Shown: piece by piece, positions 1 through 11,660 of the stretch
How the letters are laid out: each line of letters starts with the position of its first letter
How positions within the stretch are numbered: the first letter of the stretch is position 1
Source: Sclerotinia nivalis
Taxonomy: Eukaryota; Ascomycota; Leotiomycetes; Helotiales; Sclerotiniaceae
Assembly: GCA_029531795.1 (NCBI GenBank)
Contig: JAPEIS010000017.1
Span: 496,001-560,000 of the forward strand
Direction of reading: 5' to 3'
Length of the DNA: 64,000 bases
Position numbers and translations under genes: made by a program
The notes under the pieces: generated by a model
Told to the model about the DNA's origin: nothing
The model's database searches: none
Seen by the model: the letters and a program-made list of their open reading frames with translations, nothing else

Positions 1-561
1 ACGATCATCTCCGGCGAAGCACCCGTTACGCTTGTCTGTGAGCAAGTTCGCTTCCTGAATCGAAGCGAAAATAACGCTTTGCCAGAAGACTACATACACT
101 GGGGATTGCTTTTCCAAAATACTACATTTGGGTTAAAGGGGGAGGCGCTGGAAAATTCATTGCGAACTGAAGCATTTAAAATGTCGCTACGATTGACAAG
201 TGAATGGGATCCTTCTATCCGAAGTTTGCTGGAGCTTCAAGACCCTTCTCTGACGATGGGAATGCGAGTATTCTCCTCCAGTCCGAATTTGCCGAGCTGG
301 ACGCCTTCCTCGAAAGTCACTATAATTGGAGATGCAATACATGTTATGTCGCCAGCAGGAGGGGTCGGTGCTGTGGCGACGCTGCATGATGCCGCCACTC
401 TGGCGCGAATAATTAGCGAAGATGGAATCTCGCAGACATCCATTGGCATATTTGAAGAAGAAATGAGAAAATTTGCAAGTATTTGTCTTAAGAGGAGCTT
501 CGTGGCAGGGGAAAAGCTTATAAAAACGCCCTTGGCTGAGAATTGTAAGACAGTAGTTTAG
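1..561 (+). CDS. FAD-dependent monooxygenase, C-terminal part (5' truncated by window)
   Basis: The frame is open from the first base and ends with TAG at 559-561, giving 186 residues of a longer protein, so the true start lies left of the window. The segment carries GDAIHVMSPAGGVGA, the second FAD-contacting motif (GD...P..G.G) of class A flavin hydroxylases related to salicylate hydroxylase, followed by the usual helical C-terminal tail. Family members are about 400-450 residues and use NAD(P)H and O2 to hydroxylate aromatic or polyketide substrates. The residue after the glycines is Ala where Asn is common, a tolerated variation. It heads a row of redox and methyl-transfer genes on the same side of the window, which suggests a secondary-metabolite tailoring role; the substrate is unknown. 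No intron is seen in this part. Confidence 0.85.
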   Translation, partial: TIISGEAPVTLVCEQVRFLNRSENNALPEDYIHWGLLFQNTTFGLKGEALENSLRTEAFKMSLRLTSEWDPSIRSLLELQDPSLTMGMRVFSSSPNLPSWTPSSKVTIIGDAIHVMSPAGGVGAVATLHDAATLARIISEDGISQTSIGIFEEEMRKFASICLKRSFVAGEKLIKTPLAENCKTVV

Positions 562-897
562 TAAGCCTGTGTAGCTTGGGTCTCTCATATATTCACACAA
601 ATCCCAATAGAAAACGTCATTTAATGCAAACGGAGTATTTAGACGGGCAACAAACAATAGTAGCTAACCAATAAGAGCTGATTTGATATTGAACAACTAT
701 AAGCTCAAAACTAACGTCGTATTTATCTTTTTATCCGTGCCGTTCTTGCCCAAATGTCGGTATTTGCGGCACAGATTAGTTCGTTGTTAGGCTTAGTTCG
801 TGGGGACGCAGGAATAAATACATGTGGTGTATATTAATAGATCCCACGCGAAGTAAGAAGGATCGCAATGTCCCTGTTCCCGGATACACTGAAAGTG

Positions 898-907
898 TAT
901 ATATACT
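898..907 (+). promoter_or_regulatory. Candidate TATA element of the first BBE-type oxidase
   Basis: GTATATATAC lies about 64 bases before the ATG at 971, a plausible TATA-box distance for a fungal gene. The rest of 562-970 shows no coding potential. Position and composition are the only support. Confidence 0.35.
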
Positions 908-970
908 AATCTCTCAGTACCCGGGTATCTATCACAATACCATTCACCACTTGCTTCTTCATCTTCAATC

Positions 971-2535
971 ATGGGCCCATCAATTTGGAAAGTTCTTATT
1001 GCCAGCATAATTTTTAGTCTTTTTACCGATGTATCGACAGCCGCTGTCAATATCTCCGGCCTTAAACCCCTACTCTCATCTCTAGCAACGATTGTCAACA
1101 ATACTTCTGGAGCCCCACGGTGGAGTGACTTTGATGCCCCGACTCCTGGCGCCGTGGTCAACGTAGCCACCGAAAATGATGTGTTAGTTACTGTAAGCTT
1201 ACCGATGATTCACAAGAATTTCTAGAAACACACGCTTACTAGAACCCCTTCATAGGTCCGATACTGCATAGCTGAGAACATACCATTTCTTGCCCAGAAT
1301 GGTGGCCACGGCTGGTCTACGACGCTTGATTTATATCAAAACGGCATACTCATAAACTTGGCCGGCATCAAAGCTATCTCTTTCAACTCCGCCAAAACGC
1401 AAATCACATTTCAAGGCGGTGCCTTGATATCAGATGTGGTCGACGCCTCGTTTAAAAACAGTGTTCTAGTCCCGACAGGTACTTGTAACTGCGTTGGCAC
1501 GATTGGAGCTGTCCTGGGCGGAGGCTTTGGCAACTTAATAGGTATCTATGGTTTTGGAGTTGATAATCTAATCTCCATGAACGTTGTTACGCCTTCCGGA
1601 ACCGCAATCACTGTATCCCCAACGAGCAACACGGACCTATGGTGGGCTATGCGTGGCGCCGGTCCTAATTTTGGAATTGTTACATCAGCAGTTATGAAAT
1701 CGTACCCTGTCGCTTCCAGTCTGCTAAACGCATGGACAGGCCCTTTGATTTTCACTGGTGCTCAACTCGAGGCTCTCATAGAAGCACTGAGCCAGCTGGA
1801 TTTACAATCAGAGATGAGCATAGCAATGTTCTTCCTGATGTCTGACAACTCGCCTATCATATTGGTGACAGTATTCTACTACGGTACAGAAGCGGCTGGA
1901 AAAGCAGCGTTTGCTCCACTCTATTCCGTCGGGCCCATTGTGGACGGAACAGCTATTTTACCCTATAACGAATGGAATTCTGGCGGTGATTCTTTCTGTG
2001 CAAAGGGGGACTCCAAACCTTCTTGGGGTATTGGGCTTGCAGAGTTGGATGTTCCCACATGGACGTACGTATGGAACGAGTGGCTTACATTTGCCAAAAT
2101 GCCCGGGGCAAATAACAGTGCAATGATATTGGATATGTACTCTCTAGGAACAGCCAGAAAGCTTTCGGACTCTTCATCTGCCTACCCTTTCCGGTCCACC
2201 ATAACTTTCAATGCTATCGCTACAGCATGGTACTCAGACCCTACCCTAGACGCAGCCGCAGAAGTCTTTGGTTCGAATGTTCGCGACCTACTACGATCGA
2301 CATCTGGTCTTTGTGATAACAGCACGTGAGTTCTAATATTCTCTAATCGACTTTGGCTCCTAGAGGCATTCATAAAAATGGCAGGCTAATATTCTGTTTA
2401 CTTAGGTATATTAACAATGGCTTTGGCGACGAAAGCTTAAGTACTGTATATGGTGACAACCTGAGTAAACTTCAGGCGATCAAAAAACGTCATGATCCTT
2501 TATGTAAATTTTGCCACTGGTATCCCCTTATCTAA
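971..2535 (+). CDS. Secreted BBE-type FAD-linked oxidoreductase
   Basis: Model: join(971..1192, 1256..2325, 2406..2535), 473 residues, the normal size for berberine-bridge-enzyme-like oxidases. Both introns are GT...AG and splicing restores conserved blocks. The N terminus is a signal peptide (hydrophobic residues about 6-23, ending near STAA). The FAD_binding_4 (PCMH) domain contains NGGHG with His92 and GTCNCVG with Cys151, the two residues that attach FAD bicovalently in BBE, so both covalent links are predicted. The C-terminal BBE domain ends in exon 3 with the YINNGFGDES and YGDN motifs. Such enzymes oxidise C-H, C-N or alcohol groups with O2 in the secretory pathway. It lies between the flavin monooxygenase and the methyltransferase on the same strand, consistent with a shared biosynthetic cluster. 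Substrate unknown. Confidence 0.88.
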
Positions 2536-3606
2536 TCGCAGAGACAAGAGGCTGGAAGGGCAGTGGAGGTTGAACAAATAACATCTAATTTCTTGAGCTA
2601 AAGTTTAATATACCACTTCCTTCTATAATACCGAACTCCCTTTTGTATATTTCGTGTCAGATCAAGAAGTACACAAAGGCCAATATTTTCTACTCAGTTT
2701 GGGCTTTAGAATAGCATAACTAAAGCGCTGATAGGGCCTTCAGGCTTCCGGTCGCAATCTTACCAGTATAGTTATAAGTTTTGCGTGAGAATCGTACTGT
2801 AAAAACTCAACAACACGTAATTCGAGTTCCTGAGATAATTTCAGTGCTTACGGGGCATACAGGATTGCCCTCCTTAGAAATGTAACAGTATGTCACTAGC
2901 TCCACTAAATCAGCTAACCGAGAAGCAACCTGTCAGATATTAATCTGGGAAGGATTGATCCCTTGAGTAAAAAAGATTAAAACATTTTAGAACCATCCAC
3001 TTTAAGCACATGCCACAAGATGGTAAACACCAAGGGTGGATGGCTCTGTGCTTTCTGGCTGCACGAGTACAGGGTCATAATAATTTTTGATTGTAGATTC
3101 GCTCCGCTTAATTGACTACTCCGTATACTGAGCCCTATCAGAAACGTCCGTGTTAGGGTAGATTTGAAGCGTGCATTAGGCCCATGCATGGCCGACGAGC
3201 GGGCCGAGCTTCAAGCTTTGAGATTACACACAAACCTAACTCTAATTGATTATTATCCGTTAAGCACAGCTTGATGAGTTATAGCGCTTAGTAATGTGTA
3301 TACCCCGGTTAGTCCGAATAAAACAACCGCGACCTCTATAGATTATTCATCGCTATATACATATCAAGCTTCTAGATCCTAACCATTCTAGTTCTAACTC
3401 TACATGGAGTATTCAATAGACAAAGCTTATTCTACAAGCCGAGAATGGAGTGCTACTATTCGATATCTGTTCATAGATAATATGTGGTAATCTTTTTGCA
3501 GGTTTAGGGAAGAACTACGTGGAAGGATTATCAGGCGTTATCGTGGTTCAGGCAGAAAAGAAAGAGAAGATATCGAAGAAACGGTCCTTAACAACAAGCC
3601 CACAAC
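2536..3606. other. Intergenic, no gene seen
   Basis: About 1.07 kb of AT-rich sequence between the BBE-type oxidase and the methyltransferase. Short open frames on both strands have no recognisable motif or splice continuation. It presumably holds the 3' end of the upstream gene and the promoter of the methyltransferase. Confidence 0.6.
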
Positions 3607-5097
3607 ATGGAGGATTCTCTCGATAATCTTGTAGCCCGTATTGCTACAAGTGCAAAAGTTCTCAGCTCATCCACTTCAGCCTCCAAAATTTTCCATTTAA
3701 GCACTAATGATCCCGTCAATGATTCACAAAATGAGCTGGCTCAAAAGGCTCGACAGGATATCTCATATGCTGCTCGGGAGATCTTACTTTTAGTCAGCGA
3801 GCCCAATGACTATCTTGAACAGCATCAAGTAAATGTAAGCTTCACTTCCATTATCCTTCTGCGGTAGCTTGTTATCTGGCTCATATCTTGTACCACCACT
3901 CTAAATACCTCTATACCTTGGAGTGATATGAAACACCTGATCTGACACACCATGTGCAGTATCAGCAACTCTCTTGTCTCAAATGGCTCCTACACTTCAA
4001 TATACTCAACCATATACCACTCGATGAGCCCATACTATTCAGCACTGTCGCCGAATCCGCAAGTGTTCCTCTCAGCAGACTTAAAAGTGTCGCCCGCATG
4101 GCCATCACGGGCGGCGTGTTCTGTGAGCCTCAGCCGGATTACCTTGCCCATAGCCGTATTTCAGCACAATTTGCAACAAACAATAATTTGATTGATTGGG
4201 CCAAGTTCATGACACAGTACTCTGCGCCAACAGCAGAAAAGTTTACCGAAGCGACTGCTCGCTGGGGTGACACTTCCGAGAAGAATCAAACAGCTTATAA
4301 TATCGCATTTGGTACAGATTTACCTTTCTTTGGGCACCTGGCTCAGTCTCAGGATAGGACAGCTACCTTTTCAGCTTATATGCGTAGCTTGAACAACAGC
4401 CCGGGAATTGCTTTGAAGCATATCTTGGGGGGCTTTGACTGGGGTTCTCTTGGAAAGGCAAACATTGTAGATGTTAGTTATTCTCCATCTTTCCTATTCA
4501 CAGTAGCGCTCTATCTATGTACACAAAGCTCAGTTCTCTCCAACTCATGATTGACTTGATTAGGTCGGCGGTTCAACAGGACAAGCTAGCATCCTCCTCG
4601 CGACACACTTTCCGGAGTTTTCATTCCTGGTCCAAGACCTCCCAGAGACCATTGCTAACGCCCCCGGAGTTATATCTGGCCTTGATACCAGTATAACTTC
4701 ACGCATCAGTTTCTCCGCGCATGATTTCCGCCATCCCCAACCCAACTCCGTGGCACTGAATACTGACGTCTTCTTCCTCCGCAAAATTATTCATGATTGG
4801 CCTGGCGGAGATGCTCGTATCATTCTCTCGCACCTATCTCAAGCCCTTCAAAAGCCTGGAGCTTGTATCGTTATTATGGATACGATACTTCCAGAGCCTG
4901 GGAGTGTACCAGCTTCAGAGGAGGCAGCCCTTCGAGTGAGGGACTTAACGATGGCACAGAGCTTTAATAGTGGGGAAAGAGAGTTGAGTGAGTGGGTGGA
5001 GTTGTTTGAGAGTTCGACGCCGAAATTAAAGTTGAGAGAGTGGAAAAAACCACAAGGGAGTGTGATGAGTATTATGGTCGTTGTGAGAGATGAATAG
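3607..5097 (+). CDS. SAM-dependent O-methyltransferase (class I/COMT-like)
   Basis: Model: join(3607..3834, 3960..4472, 4564..5097), 424 residues, typical of fungal polyketide O-methyltransferases. Intron 1 is phase 0; intron 2 splits the SAM motif and splicing rejoins NIVDVGGSTGQ (about residues 243-253), the AdoMet-binding loop. LVQDLPE follows as the acidic loop that contacts the ribose. The catalytic base is predicted at His324 in RKIIHDWPGGDARIIL, the signature of the family. The N-terminal region (about residues 40-130) is the winged-helix dimerisation domain. It should methylate a phenolic hydroxyl. Neighbours are oxidases, fitting hydroxylation followed by methylation of a metabolite. 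A GTAAAT at 3829 is an alternative donor for intron 1 that would drop two residues. Confidence 0.9.
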
Positions 5098-5722
5098 ATT
5101 TCAAAAGTCACTAAGGGGATGGAGGGGCTACAGTCATAAAGGTTAGAGGTAACGTTATGAGCTCTCTGTTGAAAGATCCACACTTAAGCTGTGGACTGAA
5201 ATCATGTTATGCCGAAGCTTAAGTCTCAAAACGGTCGTGATGTGTATTCGAACAATTCATAGAGTGAGGAGTACTATATACACTAGAGGGAGAAGCGATC
5301 TTTATTCAAGCGGATCTTCATAAACTCAGATCAAGGGTCGTAGTCAGCTTCAAAAAAGAGGCTGATATTTAGACTTTACTGGCCTCATCAATTCTCATGT
5401 GAACACGTCGTTTTATTTCAAAATTTGACTTCTGCTTGATGGCATCAGTATTCAGTCACCTAATGAATACTCTGCTGGAAGAAAGGAGCCCTCATAGCGT
5501 TATGATGTGGGAAGAAAAAAGTTTGTTGAAGCAATATCTGAAGGACATTAATGACCAAAACAATCCGCATACCCTTCCACATTACACATCATGGTTCAAT
5601 GACAGGCCGTATTGTTGTAAGAGATTTTTACTATTCTAATTATATCTCGAGCTGTAATTTCTAATTTATATATTTCTAGAAGTATGCTTGCTGTAGAGCA
5701 TTACTAGTCGAGTTGGATCAAA
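5098..5722. other. Convergent intergenic region
   Basis: About 625 bases between the stop codons of the methyltransferase (+) and the GMC oxidoreductase (-). Small open frames here have no codon or motif support. It presumably holds both 3' ends. Confidence 0.6.
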
Positions 5723-7927
5723 TCACATCTCAAGAATTATATCCTCTGCAATTTTCTCCGCCAATGCGTCTAAGTCTCGTCAGTTTTGATTCTCCCTTTA
5801 GCCTATGTGAAGAAGAGGCAAATGTGGATCATAAGGTTAGGTTCTGTGGGAGAACTCACATATGGTTGATTGTGGATGACCCGGGGGAAGGAAAGGGAAG
5901 GCTGCTGCATCCACAACACGTAGTCTACGAGTTCCAAAGACTCTCGCTTTCGAATCTACTACGGCCATCGGATCGCTCGCAACGCCCATCTTGCCTATAC
6001 AATTTCTTCCATCAGCATCCCCAACTTTATGATTTTGCTTGAACATGGAACAGATGAGGAAAAGAAGTTACTTACAAGTTGCGGAGGCATGAAAGACCAT
6101 CGTGCCATAATTTTTAATAGATTCCAAAATCTGCGCATCACTGCTTACATGAAGCCCTGGGAAAATTTCACTTCCGACAGTGACGCTCTTCATCTCATCA
6201 GTATCCATTAACTCCCGGATGCGTTTGAATGCTGCAATAGCGAGCTCTTGGTCTGCTGGATGCGAGAGCCAGTTGGGATTTATAAGAGGGGGATCGGCTG
6301 TATCGGTACTGGAAATAGTGACATTTCCCCGGCTTAGTGGAGCGACAAGTGCTGCCGCGGGAGCGGCATACATGTATGGAGTAGTAGGTGCGTATGCGAT
6401 GGGGTTAGAACGGTTACCGGCATACGCATCCAGAATTAGATATTCGATCTCCGGCCAATCTTTTGGGAAAGTGTCAAGTTCTTTGAGAGTTGCTCTGCTT
6501 AGCAACTTGCGGTATGGGTTGGGAAGTTTCTCCCAGGCGATAAGATCGCCACCCGGATTGCCCAACTGGCCGGAACCATTGTTGTAATATTGTTCTGTAG
6601 ATAATGCAAGATAAGATGCATTTGATAGCGCAGAATGAGTGATAACGCTGACTTGATAGCTCGGACCAAAGACTACATGATCCCACATATTTTGGCCTAC
6701 CCCCGGCAGTTCAGAGATTATCGAGATATTGTACTGATTTAACGTCGACTTAGGTCCCACTCCTGATACCATAAGTAATTGTGGTGATTGGAACTGAGCA
6801 ATTGTTAGCTGTGGTAACGTTCCTTGCAAAGAAGTAGTCACTTACTGCTCCCGCAGACAAAATAACCTCGTTCTTTGCAAACAGCTTATATTCTACACCA
6901 CTAGTGTTAACTAACACTCCGGAAGCGGTTGTACCATTGAACAAAATCTTCTTTGCCAATGTTCCATTGAAAACTCTTAGTGATGAGGTTGCTGCTGTAC
7001 TCAAGTAGGATGATTCGGATGAGCTGCGGGTTTGTTGTTTCGGATCTATGGTATTCATGTTATATTGTACACCAGAAAGTGTTCCGCTCACAAAATCCAG
7101 TTCCGATCGAAATCCAAGTACTTCAAACGCAAGTTTTGCAAAGGAAGAGAATGGATTGGCCCAAATTGGAATGGAGACCTGAAGTGGGCCTTCGTTAGGG
7201 TCGAAGCCACTGGCATTATAGCTCAACGAAGCATTTGATGGCCTAACGGCATTGTCTGGAGGGGTGAAGTTGACACCCTTCTTGAAGTATGGTAATAATG
7301 AATCGAATTCATAGGAGCTGTCGTCTACTTCAGAGGCCCATCTCTGGTATGATTGTTTGGTTCCGCGTTGGTATGTAAAATAATTTCGGCCAGAGCTGTG
7401 CGAGATAATTTTGTAAGAAGAGACCATACAAATTGAGAAAAGGCAGAGAGATACGAGCATACCTTCCACCCAGACACTTTCCTCTCGCATAATGCAGTGT
7501 TCTATCATTCATGCCCTAGGGAAAGAAGTTTGTAAGAATTTGTGTTCTAAGGGCGGGTCGATAACTAGGAGACACTTACAGCTTGAGGAACAGTCACAAA
7601 GCTCCAATCTACCAGAGGGTTGGTATCGGCTGGACTAGATCCCGCGAAAAAGACATCGTCGGAAGGTATCACGCTCAGATTCCCGTTGTCGATCTCGTAG
7701 AACCCTCCCGCTTCGATTACCGCGACAGAGACATTCGGTTGTTGCGAGAGCCGCGTTGCGACTACCAGACCGGCAGTTCCTCCGCCAATCACGACATAGT
7801 CGAATGTGGCATCCACACCAAGTGTGCCGAAAGTAAAAGATGGTGCAGGGTCAGGAGACGAGTTAGCGAAGGGGGGAAAAAGCAGGGCAAGCACGTGACA
7901 AATCGATGACACGTGACTGAAACGCAT
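5723..7927 (-). CDS. Secreted GMC-family FAD oxidoreductase
   Basis: Model: complement(join(5723..5769, 5860..5994, 6076..6793, 6846..7395, 7463..7515, 7580..7927)), six exons, 616 residues. Residues about 5-22 look like a signal peptide. FDYVVIGGGTAG (42-53) is the Rossmann FAD loop with VIEAG downstream; HYARGKCLGGSSGRNY spans the exon 2/3 junction and is GMC signature 1; SAGAFQSPQLLMVSGVGP rejoins across intron 3 and is signature 2. The catalytic pair is predicted at His552 (FHASATCKMG) and His596 (PPGHPQST). Many N-glycosylation sites support secretion. The last 47-base exon adds the canonical YALAEKIAEDI end; without it the protein would stop early. The family oxidises alcohols using FAD and O2 or a quinone. 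It runs opposite to its cluster neighbours. Substrate unknown. Confidence 0.9.
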
Positions 7928-7992
7928 CTTAGCGGTTATATATTGTCGTTGGTGGGCAGTTTGGTCTTCTTCCTCCCTCTCAACGATAGCAG

Positions 7993-8002
7993 CTATATAT
8001 AA
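7993..8002 (-). promoter_or_regulatory. Candidate TATA element of the GMC oxidoreductase
   Basis: Read on the minus strand this is TTATATATAG, about 66 bases upstream of the ATG at 7927. A second TATATA lies at about 7936, too close to the start codon to serve as the TATA box. Support is position and composition only. Confidence 0.35.
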
Positions 8003-9049
8003 GGAAAGACATTCCTATCTTTCTCGAATGGCTTTTTAAATTACATCGTCTACTAGTAGGAATGGTTTATTTGCAGATCAAAATATAAGCTGTTTGTGAG
8101 TTGCCATTTTGTAAATGAAAGTGTGACGGTATTCTGCATAAACTTAGCCGCGTGCGTGCAGAATGCATGCTACTGTATCTATAGCTTAGCCATGGGACTT
8201 TCTTTCGGGTTTTTTTGCGGTCCTTCCGATAAATTGGTGTGAGTGGAGACCAAAGCCGGATAAAAAACCTCAAATAGTTAGTTCTACAGGGCATAAATTT
8301 CTTTATGTTTTTGGCTGATTTTATTGGTTTATTGGTTGAATTTCAGATTGCCAAAATTAAGCCTCAGTTTCGAAACTGTATATATGGCTTCACTTGTATC
8401 AGGGTTATATGGTCCAGAACAACTATAAACATTATCTACCATTACTATAATGTGAGGATGTTAATGATCAATTAATCAATCAATCAACTACTATACTGCT
8501 GCCGAAGGTAAGATCTTAAGACTTACAATGTCTAGTAAATCCGCCCTCCGCAACCGCTGTAGTCTAGAAGATGCAGTCATCAATAATGCCCGCATTTTCA
8601 ATCAATCTGACACTCTTTGATTGTCTATCTTTTGTACGATTTAACGAATTGAAATCTTCCAGGTATTTGTATTATTATGGTGGCTAAGCGATCATGTTTC
8701 TAAAGGAGTTCCGGATAAGACCTATGCTGATGTGATTTAAACTTAGCTTCCTTTCTACGCCGCTCAAGTGCTGGAGATGATGGTAACATTTTCTCACACA
8801 GGTAAGGATATTAGCATATTCTTGTAATCGACCGTTGTATTGCATTGTACATATTGAAATGTACACTTACTGTAGTAGTAGGAGCTCAGTAAACAATGTG
8901 AGCAATCATCGTTATAATAATGATGCGGGGCAAAGAGACACTCTTGCATGTTCCGTTACCACTTATAATTTCCCTCGATTTCCTTCAATCCTTCATTTTT
9001 GTTCACTTTATTCCAACCTGATTCATTATTATATCCCGCCTAGTGAAAA
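8003..9049. other. Divergent intergenic region
   Basis: About 1.05 kb between the starts of the GMC gene (-) and the short-chain dehydrogenase pseudogene (+). It is AT-rich, with an ATTAATCAATCAATCAA run near 8470. No gene or RNA is recognisable; it would have been a shared promoter. Confidence 0.5.
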
Positions 9050-9890
9050 TGGCTGCGAACACCAACACGATTTTGATCATCGGAGCGACATCTGGCATAG
9101 GTGAACAAAGCGATTTCATGGCTTGGGAAAGAAAGTGATCGTCACTGGTCGCCGGGCCGACAGACTCTCTCTTTTGAAAGAGGAGCTCTCGGGGATCGAG
9201 ACATTACGTGGCTGACATGACGCTACACAGTGGGATATCACCGACTTTAAAGGATTGCCAGGCCAAGTCCCAAACATTCTAAAATCACACCCTACCCTGG
9301 ACACAGTTTTCATCAATGCAGGCATCCAAAAGTCATCGTCTCTCCTAGACCCATCCACTAGTACCCCCGAAGGCGTTGTCACCGAAATCAATTCGAACCT
9401 CACTGCCCCAATGCTCTTGACACAACTTTTCGTCCCCACCTTCTCTCCCTCGCCTCCGCAGGCAAGTACGCAAATCTTCTGATCACCAGTTCATCCCTTG
9501 CGTTCTTTCCTATGGCATTTTACTCAGTCTACTGCCCTACCAAAGCAGCTATTCACTCTTTCCTCGTGATTCTCCGCCAACAAATCAGTTTTACACCTGA
9601 AACCACACAGAAACATTTCAGCGTCGTTGAAATTGTACCACCGTATACAGACACTGGCCTGGGCAGCGAGCATCGAGGACTTGGTAAATCAGATGCAAGG
9701 CGGCGCTGAAAAAGCCTTTAAGCCTATGCCACTGGATGAGTATATGGAAAAGGTTTTCGAGAGCTTGAATGAGGTTGATGAAGAAGGAAAGTTGAAGAAA
9801 GAGATTGGTGTTGCGTTTGGGCAGATGGGCATTGATACTTGGAGAGGCAGCTTCGGTCAGGCTCTGGAAGGTATGGGCCTTAAATGCTAA
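9050..9890 (+). pseudogene. Short-chain dehydrogenase/reductase (DltE-like), multiply disrupted
   Basis: The parts of one classical SDR lie in order but in alternating frames. Frame 2 gives the start and the NAD(P) loop GATSGIGE. Frame 0 resumes after an out-of-frame gap near 9107 with RFHGLGKKVIVTGRR, meets an in-frame TGA at 9213-9215, then continues with LDTVFINAGIQ. A shift near 9440 returns to frame 2 for LLITSSSLAFFPM and the active-site YCPTK (YxxxK). A further shift near 9675 returns to frame 0 for the C terminus, ending 9888-9890. No intron with acceptable splice sites explains these changes, so at least three indels and one nonsense change have accumulated. The intact enzyme would be about 250 residues. 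It sits among the cluster genes and probably once belonged to the pathway. Confidence 0.85.
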
Positions 9891-10022
9891 TTAAAAGTAG
9901 TTTTACTTTTCAAATTTTTCGCATCAATAATCTTAAGTGCTAACCTCAATTATCTTCTGTGTCATATTTTTAAAGGCAAGTTTTCAATCCTTTTCTCTTA
10001 GAAATTTCAAGTCATCATTGCA

Positions 10023-10038
10023 TATACCCATGGGTATA
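10023..10038. repeat. Perfect 16-bp palindrome
   Basis: TATACCCATGGGTATA reads the same on both strands. It lies between the 3' end of the dehydrogenase pseudogene and the 3' end of the Pth11-like gene, so a transcription-factor site is less likely than a 3'-end structure or chance. Confidence 0.5.
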
Positions 10039-10196
10039 AGGATTTTATTGTATGTTCAACTGAAGGAAGCATGAATAGTATGTACATGTATATCCTTCGC
10101 CCCTCGCCTACCGAAGGAAAAAAAAACACCCAAGAGTTCCAGTACAAACTACTTAAAACGTTATCATTACACTACTGATCTTTACATTGTTAAATA

Positions 10197-11660
10197 TTAA
10201 GTTGACAATGTTTTAGTCTTAACTAAAATATCAACTGTCTTGTATATCCCTGGGCCACTTTGACGATGGTTGCCAGCCTCGATATTGCTACAGTTCTCGA
10301 AGCCGGAACCTTCGTGGAGCAAGATATCATCTGTGCTATTTGATACTCCATTGCTGGGGAGACGCTTGTGGTTGGTAGACCTGTTGGTCGACCTGCCATG
10401 GGAACTCTTGCTGGATTTAGCAGTGCCGCTAGCGCTACTGCCACCCATTCGGGAAGTGAGAGCTTGAATACCATGAAAGAAAGACAGTATAAGTGGTCGG
10501 GTGAGGGGAATAGAGGCAGCCAAAATGAGAGCTGTTCCTTCGACACTAAATTTTACGAGTCATTACTATTGAAATGTTCAAAGTTCGAATTTAGAACTTA
10601 CCTGTTCCAAACTTCCAATGGTACTGTGGCCCCTGAAAGTTATTATTAGTATCGAAATTACTTGCTTTGCGTCAAGTCAACTTACAAGTTGGATCTGCTA
10701 CATCCGTTATTGAAGAAATAGTAGAGAGCTTGTACGCTGTTATGATGCCGGCCCTAGATAGAAATAAGGATGATTAGTATATCTGAAAGTTTGCCCCGAA
10801 ATCATCCGCACGTACAGAAATCCAAGACTCAATGACCCAGCTAAGAGAATCTTTCTCGATCGTTCCATTTGCAATTTAGAGACTTGCAATACGGGGTATA
10901 ATGCAAACGCAAAGTCCAGGAACGCCGAATATGCTAAAGTCAATGTCAGCGAGGATAACCTGGAGATAAGAAGGGAGCCTAACATCCAGCAAGATAACCA
11001 AGATCTACATTGATATTTTTGTTCCAACATTTGCCCTTCCCGGTCCAATTGCCTGATACCGGTGTGCATTGTACAAAAGTTGTGATGGTGATAATAAAGA
11101 CAAGCAAGATTAAAGCACCAACTGCGGAGTATAGGATAATTGCAAGTCTCTTAGAATTACGGCCGAAGATGTTGACGAGTAATGCTACCACAGGAAGCTT
11201 TGGCAGAGTAAAAGTCCATAGTCCAATGGCCTGGAGAATTACCATTAAACGGAGGAGTGCAATGGCACCAGAGGGGTTCTCTTCGAGTAAAACTTCGAGA
11301 TGACGCCCGAGACCATGAGAGATAGTAACATCGACATAGATTGCTCTTGCAAGGTTTGCTGCCTATTGCGTATAAAAAGTGCTTAGCATGAGTACAAGCA
11401 ACGATGCTCGATTAGACGAGGCTTTGCAACTGACCATGGCAAGAATGATAAACGCATCATCTTTTTTCCATCCCTGAGACTCTCTCCAATGGTGTGAGGC
11501 GAGTCTAAGAAGCACAGCAACTGTCCCGGAAAAAAAAAACGTTAGGTTTTGCACTTCGAGAATACGGTGAGGTGGAAACTATACCTAATGCGATCGCGTT
11601 GAATACCCAATTGATAGTGGTCAAGAATGGCCCTCGATTGACATCTCCTCCATACGCCAT
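10197..11660 (-). CDS. Pth11-like seven-transmembrane (fungal rhodopsin-domain) protein
   Basis: Model: complement(join(10197..10545, 10602..10632, 10686..10753, 10816..10933, 10984..11362, 11435..11520, 11585..11660)), seven exons, 368 residues; all junctions keep frame. It has the layout of the fungal integral membrane family related to Pth11: NRGPFL then a first helix, GWKKDDAF after helix 1, FVQCTPVSGNW before helix 5, LAGSYSAFLDFAFALYPV, and ATVPLEVWNSVEGT near helix 7, then a Ser/Asn-rich cytoplasmic tail. No CFEM domain precedes the helices. Members are predicted G-protein-coupled receptors or membrane scaffolds; some sit in secondary-metabolite clusters. Its place between cluster enzymes suggests sensing or transport linked to the metabolite, which is inference. 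The exon 3 donor (GTTAGG) is weak. Confidence 0.8.

Noticed and set aside
5436..6042. Two plus-strand frames between the methyltransferase and the GMC gene
   Set aside because: They overlap or shadow the last GMC exons and the 3' region; no independent support.
9107..9230. Introns to explain the dehydrogenase frame changes
   Set aside because: Available GT...AG pairs are far too short or fail to rejoin the conserved blocks.
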